Assembly: GCF_017676345.1 (NCBI RefSeq)
Contig: NZ_JAFFZM010000001.1
Span: 1 to 64,000 of the forward strand
Length of the DNA stretch: 64,000 bases
Direction of reading: 5' to 3'
Origin: Streptomyces smyrnaeus
GTDB taxonomy: Bacteria > Actinomycetota > Actinomycetes > Streptomycetales > Streptomycetaceae
Shown: in pieces, positions 36,426-45,258 of the stretch
Numbering within the stretch: position 1 is the first letter of the stretch
Layout of the letters: the number at the start of each line of letters is the position of its first letter
Notes under the pieces: model-generated
What the model was told of the DNA's origin: nothing
The model's database searches: none
What the model saw: the letters and a program-made list of their open reading frames with translations, nothing else
Translations under genes and position numbers: made by a program

Positions 36426-37424
36426 ATGGCAGGCGTCACGGTGCCAGGCATGTCTTTCACCTACGTCGGGTCCGGTCCGTACTGCTACGCCAACTCCCTG
36501 GCGATGATCCTCGCCGATCAGGCGCCGCCTTTGGCTGTGATCGAGGTTCTGACAGGCTCCCCGTACGGGATGCAGTTGATCGGCGGGCGGCTACCGCTGT
36601 TCGACTCGTTCGGCTGGGATCCCGAGATCGGGCTGGACGACGCGATCGGCCTGCTCGGCTGGGAGTGCGAACGCATGGACGGGGGGACGGCCTCGGACGC
36701 TCTCGACCGGCTGCGTCAGGCCTGCCAGGACGACGGTCCTGTGCTGGCCGGGCCGCTCGAGCTCGGGCTGCTGTCGTATCAGCCGGGGTCGGGCAAGGCA
36801 GTGGGCGCCGACCACTACCTGGTGGTGCTGGAGGTGGGCGACGACACCGTGCTCGTCCACGACCCGCAGGGTTACCCGTATGCCACGCTTCCGGTCGCTG
36901 CCTTTGCCCAGGCATGGCGCGGGGAGTTGATCCCCTATCTGGGGCGGCCCTTCCGGATGCGGCACAAGTTCACCCGGCGCCGGCAGGTCGGCCAGAAGGA
37001 GGCGTTGCTGCGCGCACTACCCGGTGGGTCGGCCTGGCTGGCCGGCCGGAGGGATGTGGAGGTCGCTCCCGGGACGCTGGGACAGGCCGAGGCCGCCGAG
37101 CGCACCGCCCAGCTGGTGGAGTACGGGCTGGATCCCGAGGTCAGGCTGCTGTGGCAAGAGTTCGCGGTGCGCGTGGGGGCCCGCCGGCTCAACGACCTGG
37201 CAGCCTGCCTGCTGTCCCTGGGCCTCGATGACGGCGCCGCCATCGCCGCAAAGCAGGCCCGGATCGTCGGTGGCCTGCAAGGGGCGGTCGTATCAGGCGA
37301 CGACAAGGCGCTCGCGGCTGGTCTGCGTCGGCTGGCTCCCACATACGAACGACTGCGCGCTGCCCTGATCGCTGATGACGGCACAGGACTCGCCGGTGAC
37401 GACGGACAAGGCACCCCGCACTGA
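36426..37424 (+). CDS. BtrH_N/C39-like cysteine-peptidase-fold protein
   Basis: A 332-residue protein whose N-terminal half has the papain-like outline of the BtrH/C39 group: YCYANSLAMIL with Cys20, GADHYLVVLEV with His130, and VHDPQGYPYATLP with Asp146. The C-terminal half is helical and unassigned. The family includes acyl-ACP acyltransferases (BtrH) and C39-like peptidases, so the reaction may be acyl transfer or peptide cleavage. No leader peptide or antibiotic assembly genes lie next to it. The start is uncertain: ATG 36426 has no good ribosome binding site and ATG 36450 is an alternative. Confidence 0.75.
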   Translation: MAGVTVPGMSFTYVGSGPYCYANSLAMILADQAPPLAVIEVLTGSPYGMQLIGGRLPLFDSFGWDPEIGLDDAIGLLGWECERMDGGTASDALDRLRQACQDDGPVLAGPLELGLLSYQPGSGKAVGADHYLVVLEVGDDTVLVHDPQGYPYATLPVAAFAQAWRGELIPYLGRPFRMRHKFTRRRQVGQKEALLRALPGGSAWLAGRRDVEVAPGTLGQAEAAERTAQLVEYGLDPEVRLLWQEFAVRVGARRLNDLAACLLSLGLDDGAAIAAKQARIVGGLQGAVVSGDDKALAAGLRRLAPTYERLRAALIADDGTGLAGDDGQGTPH

Positions 37425-37708
37425 GCTGGGCCGTGGTCGGGGGCCTGCCTCGCCGTCGGACCTCCGCCACGGGGACGGCTCTGCGGGCCAACCGCACACG
37501 GAGCCCGGCTCACCAGGCGGGACGACAGGCGCCGAACCGAATAACTGACAACCTGCAAAATCTCCCAATGCCATTACAGCCTGTGTGGCCGGGAGGTAAC
37601 GTGCGGTAGCCACGCCGAGGTGGTGCCTGCGGGGCGGAGGACATCCGCAGCAGACACCTGTGCACGGCGATCGTCTGCCGTCCATGAAGGTCAAGGAGCT
37701 GAACGCCA

Positions 37709-38506
37709 ATGGCGAACGCGCAAAGCCCGGAGATCCGCAGCGACATCCCGCACTCGGCGCGGATCTGGAACTACTGGATGGGCGGCAAGGACAACTACGA
37801 GGTCGACCGCACCGTCGGAGAGGCCTGCCTGGAAATCGACCCGGACATCTCCACCATGGCCGTTCAGTCGCGCCAGTTCCTCATCCGCGCGGTGCGCTAC
37901 CTGGCCAACGAGGCCGGCATCCGGCAGTTCCTCGACATCGGCACCGGACTGCCCACCATGCAGAACACGCACGAGGTCGCGCAGGGCGCGGCACCGGAGT
38001 CCAGGATCGTCTACGTCGACAACGACCCGCTGGTACTCGCCCACGCCCGGGCGCTGTTGATCAACACCTCCGACGAGGGAGTCACAAGCTATATCAACTC
38101 CGACTTCCACGACCCGGAGCAGATCGTCTCCGATGCCCGGAACGTCCTGAACTTCACTCAGCCGATCACCGTCATGTTCATGGGCGTGCTCGGCCATGCC
38201 AACTCCCACGAGGACATGCTGCGCATCGTGCGCACCGTCATGGAAGCGGTGCCCTCGGGCAGCCACCTGGTCCTGTGGGACGGCTCCGTCGACAGCCAGG
38301 CGTATGTGACCCTCTGCGAGGAGTATGCGAAGACCGGCGGAGCCCCCTACTACCCGCGCACCCAGGACCAGATCCGCGCCGCCTTCGACGGCTTCGAACT
38401 CATCGACCCGGGCTTCGTCCCCATCGTCGAATGGCGGCCCGAATCCTCCCAGCTCGGGGAGCGGCCGCAGATCGCCGCGTACGGCGGAGTCGCACGCAAA
38501 CCGTGA
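37709..38506 (+). CDS. SAM-dependent methyltransferase, Methyltransf_19 (DUF574)
   Basis: A 265-residue protein of the actinobacteria-specific DUF574 family. The hallmark N-terminus PHSARIWNYWMGGKDNYEVDR and the SAM-binding QFLDIGTGLPT and VYVDNDPLVLAHARALL are clear. Substrates are unknown for nearly all members, which occur in many copies per Streptomyces genome. AAGGAG precedes the ATG. The gene appears monocistronic and is followed by a terminator hairpin. Confidence 0.94.
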   Translation: MANAQSPEIRSDIPHSARIWNYWMGGKDNYEVDRTVGEACLEIDPDISTMAVQSRQFLIRAVRYLANEAGIRQFLDIGTGLPTMQNTHEVAQGAAPESRIVYVDNDPLVLAHARALLINTSDEGVTSYINSDFHDPEQIVSDARNVLNFTQPITVMFMGVLGHANSHEDMLRIVRTVMEAVPSGSHLVLWDGSVDSQAYVTLCEEYAKTGGAPYYPRTQDQIRAAFDGFELIDPGFVPIVEWRPESSQLGERPQIAAYGGVARKP

Positions 38507-38642
38507 ATCCAGCGTGGTGAACCCCGGGGCGATTGCTCGCGCTGACCTCGCTCGGGCCGGTGGTCCGAAGACGCACGGGTGAGGTCGGCGCGGAGTCGCT
38601 CGCGGGGCGCGGCCCGGCGTCGCCGCCGAGGTCGCCGGAGTA

Positions 38643-38681
38643 CCCGGGGCACCGCGTCGGCACTGCGGGCCGTGCCCCGGG
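38643..38681. terminator. Bidirectional hairpin terminator
   Basis: A perfect 10-bp stem (CCCGGGGCAC at 38643-38652, GTGCCCCGGG at 38672-38681) lies between the convergent methyltransferase and GntR genes. Confidence 0.65.
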
Positions 38682-38710
38682 CGCGGTCATCATGGGACGG
38701 GCAGTATCCC

Positions 38711-39499
38711 CTACTCGGCGCCGTCCCCCTCGGGGCGGCTCTCGATCTCCTGCAACGTGATGTGCAGGTGGTATTCCATCGCCGCGACCGCCTGCGCCGG
38801 ATCACCGGTCAACACGGCGTCGAGCAGTTCCTCGTGTTCGGTGGCGGAGCGGGCGGGATCGGCCCCGGTGGCGAGGTACCGCCGATGGCTCTCCTCCCGG
38901 CTTTCGGCGAGTGAGCGTTCCAAAGCGTCCAGCATCTGCGTCAGGCTGGTGTTGCCCGCAGCTGCCACCAGCGCCTGGTGGAAGGCGACGTCCGTACGTA
39001 TTCGGGTGGGCATGTCGAGCGGGTTGGCGCGCTGCTCGGCGATCGCCTCGCGGGCTCGGGCGATGTGCGGCCGGGTCTGCGGCTCCTCCGGGCCCGCGAT
39101 CCGCTGTGCGGCGAGTCGGGCGCCGTGCACCTCCAGCGCTTTGCGGATCTCGGTGAACTCCATGAGAGCGCGCTTGTCTCGAAGGACCGCGAACGCGACG
39201 AACTTCTCCACCGGCAGAGCGTTCGGTGAGGCCACCACGGCCGGCTTGCCCTGACGCCGCTGCACCAGGCCGCGCGCCTCAAGAGTCTTCATCGCCTCCC
39301 TGAGCACCACCCGGCTCACCCCGAACCGTGCCGCGAGCTCGCCCTCCGGAGGAAGTTGGCTCCCCGGCTCGACGTCCGGGCCCACGCACAGCTCCTCGAT
39401 GAACTCCACGACCTGTGTGGTCAGCGACCGTGGCTGGGCGCGCATCGCGCTGCGCCCAGCCGGCTGCCGCGCGGACTCCCCCTCCGCCGTGTCCTTCAA
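38711..39499 (-). CDS. GntR-family regulator (FadR/FCD)
   Basis: A 262-residue regulator. The winged helix reads LTTQVVEFIEELCVGPDVEPGSQLPPEGELAARFGVSRVVLREAMKTLEARGLVQRRQGKPAVVA, followed by an FCD domain (DVAFHQALVAAAGNTSL; EHEELLDAVLTGDPAQAVAAMEYHL) carrying the metal/ligand histidines. The start is TTG 39499 with AAGGGG upstream; ATG 39445 would also retain the whole DNA-binding domain. It is divergent from the PLP lyase and NhaC genes and is probably their regulator. Confidence 0.9.
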   Translation of the reverse strand: MKDTAEGESARQPAGRSAMRAQPRSLTTQVVEFIEELCVGPDVEPGSQLPPEGELAARFGVSRVVLREAMKTLEARGLVQRRQGKPAVVASPNALPVEKFVAFAVLRDKRALMEFTEIRKALEVHGARLAAQRIAGPEEPQTRPHIARAREAIAEQRANPLDMPTRIRTDVAFHQALVAAAGNTSLTQMLDALERSLAESREESHRRYLATGADPARSATEHEELLDAVLTGDPAQAVAAMEYHLHITLQEIESRPEGDGAE

Positions 39500-39652
39500 T
39501 GCGTTCGCCCCTTAGTCGAAATCGGCACCTGAGCCTACTGAGCGGCAGCCTGCCGAGCGGCTGTCCGCTGAGCGGCTGCGCGGCCCGGTGCGGTACGGAC
39601 CAGTGCCGATCGTATGCGTTCGGTCGTACGCGTTCGTCGGAAAGTGTTGACC

Positions 39653-39680
39653 ACGTAGCAGCTTATATTACAAGCTACGT
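39653..39680. promoter_or_regulatory. Inverted repeat in the lyase promoter
   Basis: ACGTAGC (39653-39659) and GCTACGT (39674-39680) are perfect 7-bp arms around an AT-rich 14-bp core. The repeat overlaps a TTGACC -35-like hexamer (39648-39653). It lies between the divergent GntR and lyase genes, a likely operator. Confidence 0.5.
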
Positions 39681-39744
39681 CCGTTCGGCGGCTCGCTCGA
39701 AGACCCGCCGACGTCCGCACGCCAGTCCGCGACGAGGGGCGCAG

Positions 39745-40902
39745 GTGAACAGCACCGATCAGCAGATATGTATGGGCGCCTGGGACGGCCCGGGCGTCGG
39801 ACCCGGTGCCGTGGCGCCCCCCATCTACCAGACGAGCCTTTTCACCAAGCCGTCCTTCGAGGAGTTCGTACGGCAGCAGGCCGCCGAGCACGAGAACTTC
39901 GTCTACAGCCGGGGCACCAACCCGACGGTCGCCTTCCTCGAGGAGCGTCTCGCGCTGCTGGAGGGCGGCGAGGCCGCGAAGTGCTTCGCCTCCGGCATGG
40001 GTGCGATCGGCGCCGTCTTCGCCGGCCTGCTGCGCGGCGGCGACCACGTGCTCTTCGTCAACACCGTCTACGGCCCGACGATCGAACTCGCGCAGCACCT
40101 CGAACGCTTCGGGGTCGAGCACACGATCCTCGCCGACCCGGCCGCCGTCGACATCGAGGAGCACATCCGGGAGAACACGTCACTCATCTATTTCGAGAGC
40201 CCGGGCACCATGCTGATGAAGGTCGTGGACGTTCCGGCGCTGACGACGGTCGCGCGGCGCCACGGCATCCGCACGGTGATGGACAACACCTGGTCCACCC
40301 CGCTCTTCCAGAAGCCGCTCGCGGCAGGCGTCGACCTCGTCGTCCACTCCCTGACCAAGTACATCGGCGGGCACAGCGATGTCATCGGCGGCGCGGTGAT
40401 CGGCTCCCAGGACACGATCCGCGAGCTCTTCTACCAGGGCCACCAGCTGTTCGGCGCCGTCATGTCCGCCATGGAGGCGTCCCTCGTGCTGCGCGGACTA
40501 CGGACCCTCCCGGTGCGGATGGAGCAGCACCAGCGCAACGCGCTCACCGTCATCGACCATCTGCGCGCGCATCCCGAGGTCACCGCTGTCCACCACCCGT
40601 ACATCGATCACGACCCGGACGAGGCTGTGATCACCTCCCAGTTCAGCGGCTTCTCCGGACTCCTCAGCTTCGAGCTGCGGGACGGCACCTTCACGCGGGT
40701 GTCCCGGTTCATCGACGCCCTGCGCCTCTTTCGGATCGGCCCCAGCTGGGGCGGCTACGAGTCTCTCGTGACATCGCCATTGCGCTCCACCGGCGCCCCG
40801 GCCCCGGAGCTCGACGGCCTGATCCGGCTCTCCGTGGGGCTCGAGGGCGCGCAGAGCCAGATCGAGGACCTCGACCGGGCTTTCACATCACTCGCCCGCT
40901 GA
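39745..40902 (+). CDS. PLP-dependent Cys/Met metabolism lyase
   Basis: A 385-residue fold-type I enzyme of the cystathionine gamma-synthase/methionine gamma-lyase group. The PLP lysine is Lys205 in VHSLTKYIGGHSDVIGGAV. Other marks are YSRGTNPTVAFLEERLALLEGGEAAKCFASGMGAI and the phosphate-binding/tyrosine region. Family members perform gamma-elimination or gamma-replacement on homoserine esters, cystathionine or methionine. The regulator/lyase/transporter layout suggests catabolism of an imported sulphur or related amino acid, but specificity is unassigned. The start is GTG 39745 with GAGGGG upstream. Confidence 0.9.
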   Translation: MNSTDQQICMGAWDGPGVGPGAVAPPIYQTSLFTKPSFEEFVRQQAAEHENFVYSRGTNPTVAFLEERLALLEGGEAAKCFASGMGAIGAVFAGLLRGGDHVLFVNTVYGPTIELAQHLERFGVEHTILADPAAVDIEEHIRENTSLIYFESPGTMLMKVVDVPALTTVARRHGIRTVMDNTWSTPLFQKPLAAGVDLVVHSLTKYIGGHSDVIGGAVIGSQDTIRELFYQGHQLFGAVMSAMEASLVLRGLRTLPVRMEQHQRNALTVIDHLRAHPEVTAVHHPYIDHDPDEAVITSQFSGFSGLLSFELRDGTFTRVSRFIDALRLFRIGPSWGGYESLVTSPLRSTGAPAPELDGLIRLSVGLEGAQSQIEDLDRAFTSLAR

Positions 40903-40944
40903 CGGCCTCCATACGCCCTCACCACTCATGCCTGAGAGGAAACA

Positions 40945-42420
40945 ATGAAGTTTCAACAGGACACGGCGTCGGCCGATGAGGCCGAGAAACGTGCGCGCCC
41001 CCGACCGCGACTCGCCGTGGCGCTCATTCCGGTGGCCATCACCCTGGCGATCTTCGTCGGCGGTATCGGGATTCTGGAGTTTCCCGCGGAGCTGATGCTC
41101 ATATTCGCGGCCATCGTGTTCACGATCTTCGCCGCCCTCCACGGCGTCGGTCTGGACCAGGTCCTCACGGACATGGGCGAGAAGATCAAGCGAGCCCTGC
41201 CGGGCATCCTCATCCTGCTCAGCATCGGGATGCTGATCGGTACCTGGATGATCGCGGGCACCGTCCCGCTCATGGTCACCTACGGTCTGGAACTCATCAA
41301 CCCTTCGTATCTCTACGTCCTGTCCTTCGTCGTCACAGCCATCGTCGCCACGTTCACCGGGACGTCCTGGGGCGCGGCCGGCACGATCGGCGTCGCGCTG
41401 ATCAGCGTCGCCGCCACGATGGACATCTCGCTGGCGATCACCGCCGGTGCCGTGGTCTCGGGTGCGTACTTCGGCGACAAGCTCTCACCGCTCTCCGACA
41501 CCACGAACATGAGCTCCCTGGCGGCCGGCGCCAACATCTACGAGCACATCCGCCATATGCTCTACACGGCGGTGCCGTCATCGGTCGTCGCGATCGTGGT
41601 CTTCCTGCTCGCCGGGCTGTCGATCGACACGGGGTCGGTCGACCTCGACGTCATCGAGCGCACCATCGCCGAGGTGCAGGGACTGTTCGTCCTCAACCCT
41701 GTGCTGCTCCTGCCGCCCGCAGTGGTCCTCGTCGGCTCGATCATGCGCAAGCCCCCGTTGATCGTGCTCTTCGTGTCCTCGATGACCGCCCTCGTACTCG
41801 CCGTACTCGTCCAGGGCTTCAGCATCGCCGACACGTTCGACGCCGCCGTCTCCGGCTTCACCACCGATATGCTGCCCGGCGATGTCTCGGCCCCGGTCAC
41901 CGAGCTGCTCAACCGAGGCGGCCTGACCTCGATGTACAGCTCGGCGTTCTTCGTCTTCTGCGCGTTCTTCTTCGCCGCGGCGCTGGAGAACTCCGGCGTA
42001 CTCAGCCTTCTGCTCAGCAAGCTGATCGACAAGCTGCGCTCCACCGGCAGCCTGGTGACGGCCACGCTGCTCTCCGGCTTCACCGTCATCAACGGCACGT
42101 CGAACGCCCTGGTCACCTACTTCCTCATCAACGACCTCTACGGCGACGCCTACAAGAAGCGGAACCTGCACCCGACCAACCTTTCGCGGAGCATGGAGGA
42201 CTCGGTCACCATCACCGAGGTGCTGGTGCCCTGGACCGTCTCCGGCGCCTTCTTCGCATCGACGCTGGGCGTGGCGAACTTCGACTTCCTGCCGTGGGCC
42301 GTCTTCTGCTGGAGCGGCATCGTCTTCTCCGCGCTGCTGGCCTATCTGTCGCCCCTCACCCGCGACTTCGGCATCCGCCGCCGGGACCCGGAGCCCGAGG
42401 CGGAACCGGCGAAGGCCTGA
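40945..42420 (+). CDS. NhaC-family Na+/H+ antiporter-like permease
   Basis: A 491-residue membrane protein with about 11-12 hydrophobic segments. The family core TFTGTSWGAAGTIGVALISVA…AGAVVSGAYFGDKLSPLSDTTNMSSLAAG is intact. NhaC relatives exchange Na+ for H+ or couple organic acids (for example malate/lactate in MleN). GAGAGGA precedes the ATG, 42 bp after the PLP lyase. The co-transcription suggests it may move the lyase substrate or product (an amino or keto acid) rather than act in pure pH homeostasis. Confidence 0.9.
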   Translation: MKFQQDTASADEAEKRARPRPRLAVALIPVAITLAIFVGGIGILEFPAELMLIFAAIVFTIFAALHGVGLDQVLTDMGEKIKRALPGILILLSIGMLIGTWMIAGTVPLMVTYGLELINPSYLYVLSFVVTAIVATFTGTSWGAAGTIGVALISVAATMDISLAITAGAVVSGAYFGDKLSPLSDTTNMSSLAAGANIYEHIRHMLYTAVPSSVVAIVVFLLAGLSIDTGSVDLDVIERTIAEVQGLFVLNPVLLLPPAVVLVGSIMRKPPLIVLFVSSMTALVLAVLVQGFSIADTFDAAVSGFTTDMLPGDVSAPVTELLNRGGLTSMYSSAFFVFCAFFFAAALENSGVLSLLLSKLIDKLRSTGSLVTATLLSGFTVINGTSNALVTYFLINDLYGDAYKKRNLHPTNLSRSMEDSVTITEVLVPWTVSGAFFASTLGVANFDFLPWAVFCWSGIVFSALLAYLSPLTRDFGIRRRDPEPEAEPAKA

Positions 42421-43050
42421 CGGGCACGAAGAGGCGACGAGCCACAGACTCGTCCTCTGCGCCGGACGCCCACGCCGCCGAGCATGCGCAGGCAGCAGAG
42501 CTGCCGGCAGAGGCCAGGTCGGTGAGGCCGCTGAAGAACACTCGTCCCACTGGTCGTCGGCCCTACGAAGTGTCAGAGGAGGAGCCCACGAGCACGAGCC
42601 GGAACGGAGCGAATCCGGCCCTGGGCGCCGAGCAAGGTGGTGACGAGGAGTTCGCCGGAGCCGACGGACGGGGTGAGCACGATGCCGAGGCCCCGAGATG
42701 GCGCGCAGATGCTCGCGCAACATCCTGGGCTGGATCACGGACGTCCTCGGTGCGCACCCGGTACGAGTCCCGGCACGGGCACGGATCAGTCAGTACCTGG
42801 ACCGCGGCGTCCGGCCTGATCGCGGCCCGAATCCGCGCCCCTGGAGGCCGTTGCGGCTGCACCCGGTGGCCGGCCTCATGGTTCTTCGTGCTCGCCCGCA
42901 CCAGGATCGCGCAGCAGGCGCAGGCCGCCGTCGGCCGTGGTGGAGGCGCCGACGCTGCACGGGGGCCGGTGCCTCGGAGTGCTGGACGGCCTGCCCTGCG
43001 TCCACCGAGATCCTTTCGCGATCCGGAATTTCATTGTCGGTCAGCCCATG
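42421..43050. other. Region without a supported gene
   Basis: About 630 bp lie between the antiporter and the leftward DUF3140 gene. Open frames on both strands lack ribosome binding sites and recognisable motifs. One minus-strand frame near 42600-42690 reads protein-like (LGIVLTPSVGSGELLVTT) but is not part of an intact ORF, so the region may contain a decayed gene. Confidence 0.45.
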
Positions 43051-43392
43051 TCATTTCACCGGGTCGTGCCCCCAGTTCATCAGCGAGTATCGCCACTTGG
43101 TGTGTGTGACATCGCCTGCAGGCCGCTGGGCGGTGTGCCGATGCACATACCCGACGACCTTGCGCATGTGCGCGATGTCATCCTCGTCCAGTTCGTCGCT
43201 CTTGGTACGCAGCAGGTCGACGATCCGCCGCCCCGATGCGTGTCCGACGCTCTCGCCGTCACCGGAGGACTGGCCGACACTCTTCGACTCGTCCGTTCGC
43301 AGCCATTTCTCCAGTTCGCCGGCCGTCATGTTGACCGCCTCCCCGAACTCGGCGACGGTCCGCTCGCGATCCGCGTCATCTACGGCGGTCAT
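43051..43392 (-). CDS. DUF3140 family protein
   Basis: A 113-residue protein with the full family pattern: FGEAVNMTAGELEKWLRTDESKSVG, ESVGHASGRRIVDLLRTKSDELDEDDIAHMRKVVGYVHRH and THTKWRYSLMNWGHDP. Function is unknown; a DNA-binding or stress role has been supposed for the family. Its ATG overlaps the stop of the DUF2945 gene (ATGA), and the two occur together in many bacteria. Confidence 0.93.
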   Translation of the reverse strand: MTAVDDADRERTVAEFGEAVNMTAGELEKWLRTDESKSVGQSSGDGESVGHASGRRIVDLLRTKSDELDEDDIAHMRKVVGYVHRHTAQRPAGDVTHTKWRYSLMNWGHDPVK

Positions 43393-43616
43393 GAGCCCTG
43401 GCCCCGCTTGCGCAGCGCCTGCGGCCTGTGTACGGCCCTGCGGCCGGACTTGTGACTCTCCACCTCGTACTGCGGTTCGTCCTTCGAGGCGTCGACGACC
43501 CGGCCCGCCGCCTTCGTGCGCTTGGTGATCTTCCTCTTGACCTCACCTGGGACGTTCCTGCCGTGACTGCGCCACGAGACCTGGTCGCCCTTCCCGAGAT
43601 CGTCGTCCTTGGCCAT
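43389..43616 (-). CDS. DUF2945 (HVA1/TUDOR-like) protein
   Basis: A 75-residue basic protein. GDQVSWRSHGRNVPGEVKRKITKRTKAAGRVVDASKDEPQYEVESHKSGRRAVHRPQALRK is the whole DUF2945/hypervirulence-associated TUDOR-like domain. AAGGAGG precedes the ATG at 43616. It is translationally coupled to DUF3140 and may be a small nucleic-acid-binding stress protein. Confidence 0.92.
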   Translation of the reverse strand: MAKDDDLGKGDQVSWRSHGRNVPGEVKRKITKRTKAAGRVVDASKDEPQYEVESHKSGRRAVHRPQALRKRGQGS

Positions 43617-43838
43617 GGCGGTTCCTCCTTCGCGCACCGTCACTCGCCCCATCCATGCTGATCGGGGCTCGGCAGGGCCGCAACCTCCGCCGGGTCCACC
43701 GGGCCCTGGTGCGCCCCGCCCCGACCCTTCTCACGTTCCGTGAGGTGACGCACACTGTGGGTTGCCGGGGCGGCCGCATCCCTTCCCCGACCGGCACTGG
43801 CCTACATTTGTCATGACACGACGTACTCCGGAGCAGGC

Positions 43839-45026
43839 ATGCGTTCCTCCCAGCCGTCCGATGCCCAGGACGACGACGGTCCCGACGGCCTCTTCCGTCT
43901 CGACGAGATACTGACCGGGCCACCCCGCCCAGCCGTGTCCGGGCCGCTGTTCCGCGACTCCCCGCGGGCTCGGCGGATGCTGTCGATACGGGAGATCCAC
44001 GCCGAGCCCGCGGCGGCGGCATCGCCACGGGGCAGGCAGGTCCTGGCGGGCTTCCCCGACGCGGAAGTGGTCCCCGCCGACTCCCACTGGCGGATCCCCG
44101 AGTTGCACGGCAACAGGGGGAACGCCGAGCGCTGGGTGCGGATCAAGAGCACGGTCCTGGTCCTCGGCGAGAAGAAGACACTCACCGTACGGCCCAACGG
44201 CCGGTCAGCGGACTGGATCGCCCCCGGAACCGCCAACGGCTGTGCCATGGCGTGCGCCTACTGCTACGTCCCTCGGCGCAAGGGATACGCCAATCCGATC
44301 ACCGTCTTCACCAACATCGATCGCATCATCGCTCGCATCAGCAACCACGTCGTCGGCCTGGGCCCCAAGAAGGAGCCCAACCAGTGCGACCCGAGCGCGT
44401 GGGTCTATGACATCGGAGAGAACAACGACTGTTCGGTCGACGCGCTGATCAGCGAGAACACCGCCGACCTGGTGCACGCCTTCGCCCGGTGGCCCACGGC
44501 GAAGGCGTCCTTCGCCACCAAGTTCGTCAATCCCGACCTACTGCTGCTGGAGCCCCGTGGACGGACCCGTGTCCGGTTATCCGTGATGCCCCCGGAGGAC
44601 TCGCGGCTGCTGGACATCCGCACCAGTCCTGTCGAGGACCGCATCGCCGCCGCGGAGGACTTTCTTGACGCCGGCTACGAGGTCCACTTCAACCTCTCCC
44701 CCGTCGTCATCAGACCCGGCTGGAAGCAGGCATGGGCCGAGTTGCTCCAGCACATGGACGACGTCCTGCCACAGCGGGTGAAGGAGCAGGCCGCGGCCGA
44801 AGTGATCATGCTGACGCACAACAGGGACCTGCACGATGTGAACATGGCGTGGCATCCACGCGCGGAGGAGGCTCTCTGGCGCCCGGATCTCCAGCAGCCG
44901 AAAGGTTCGGAGAACGGCGGCTGGAACGTGCGCTACCGGAACGGCACCAAGGCCGCCGCGGTGGAGACCGTCCGCGGCCTGGGCCGAACGCACGCCCCTT
45001 GGCTGACGATCCGGTACGCCTTCTGA
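43839..45026 (+). CDS. Spore photoproduct lyase-like radical SAM protein
   Basis: A 395-residue protein with the radical SAM cluster motif Cys135-x3-Cys139-x2-Cys142 (NGCAMACAYCYVPRRKGYANP), as in SplB. SplB repairs the spore-type thymine dimer by a 5'-deoxyadenosyl radical. The wider pattern (VTVFTNIDRII, LSVMPPEDSRLLDIRTSPVEDRI, GYEVHFNLSPVV) fits the non-endospore Spl-family proteins of actinomycetes. Codon 247 (44577-44579) is TTA, so translation probably depends on the bldA tRNA and development. It sits directly upstream of the carotenoid genes, which suits a light/UV-protection locus. The exact DNA lesion it acts on is not established. Confidence 0.88.
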   Translation: MRSSQPSDAQDDDGPDGLFRLDEILTGPPRPAVSGPLFRDSPRARRMLSIREIHAEPAAAASPRGRQVLAGFPDAEVVPADSHWRIPELHGNRGNAERWVRIKSTVLVLGEKKTLTVRPNGRSADWIAPGTANGCAMACAYCYVPRRKGYANPITVFTNIDRIIARISNHVVGLGPKKEPNQCDPSAWVYDIGENNDCSVDALISENTADLVHAFARWPTAKASFATKFVNPDLLLLEPRGRTRVRLSVMPPEDSRLLDIRTSPVEDRIAAAEDFLDAGYEVHFNLSPVVIRPGWKQAWAELLQHMDDVLPQRVKEQAAAEVIMLTHNRDLHDVNMAWHPRAEEALWRPDLQQPKGSENGGWNVRYRNGTKAAAVETVRGLGRTHAPWLTIRYAF

Positions 45027-45258
45027 CGTCCCGCGGACCCACCGAGCCGTGCGGGGCCGGCCGACAGCCGACGCGCTGACCCCGGCCCCCGGCCCCCGGC
45101 CGATCATGGAAGCGGGGAGCAGGCAGGCGGCTGGTCCACCTCAGTGAACGCCGTCCGGTCGCACTGCCCTGTCGGCCCCGCAGCGGTCGCGACGCTCGGC
45201 ACTCTGGTTCGCACAGCGGCGGACCGACCGGCCCCCCGCCGCACGAGGAGGGCAGTCC

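Noticed and set aside
42563..42901. Minus-strand ORF of 112 codons after the NhaC gene
   Set aside because: There is no ribosome binding site and no coherent motif; a protein-like stretch lies in another frame, so at most it is decayed DNA.
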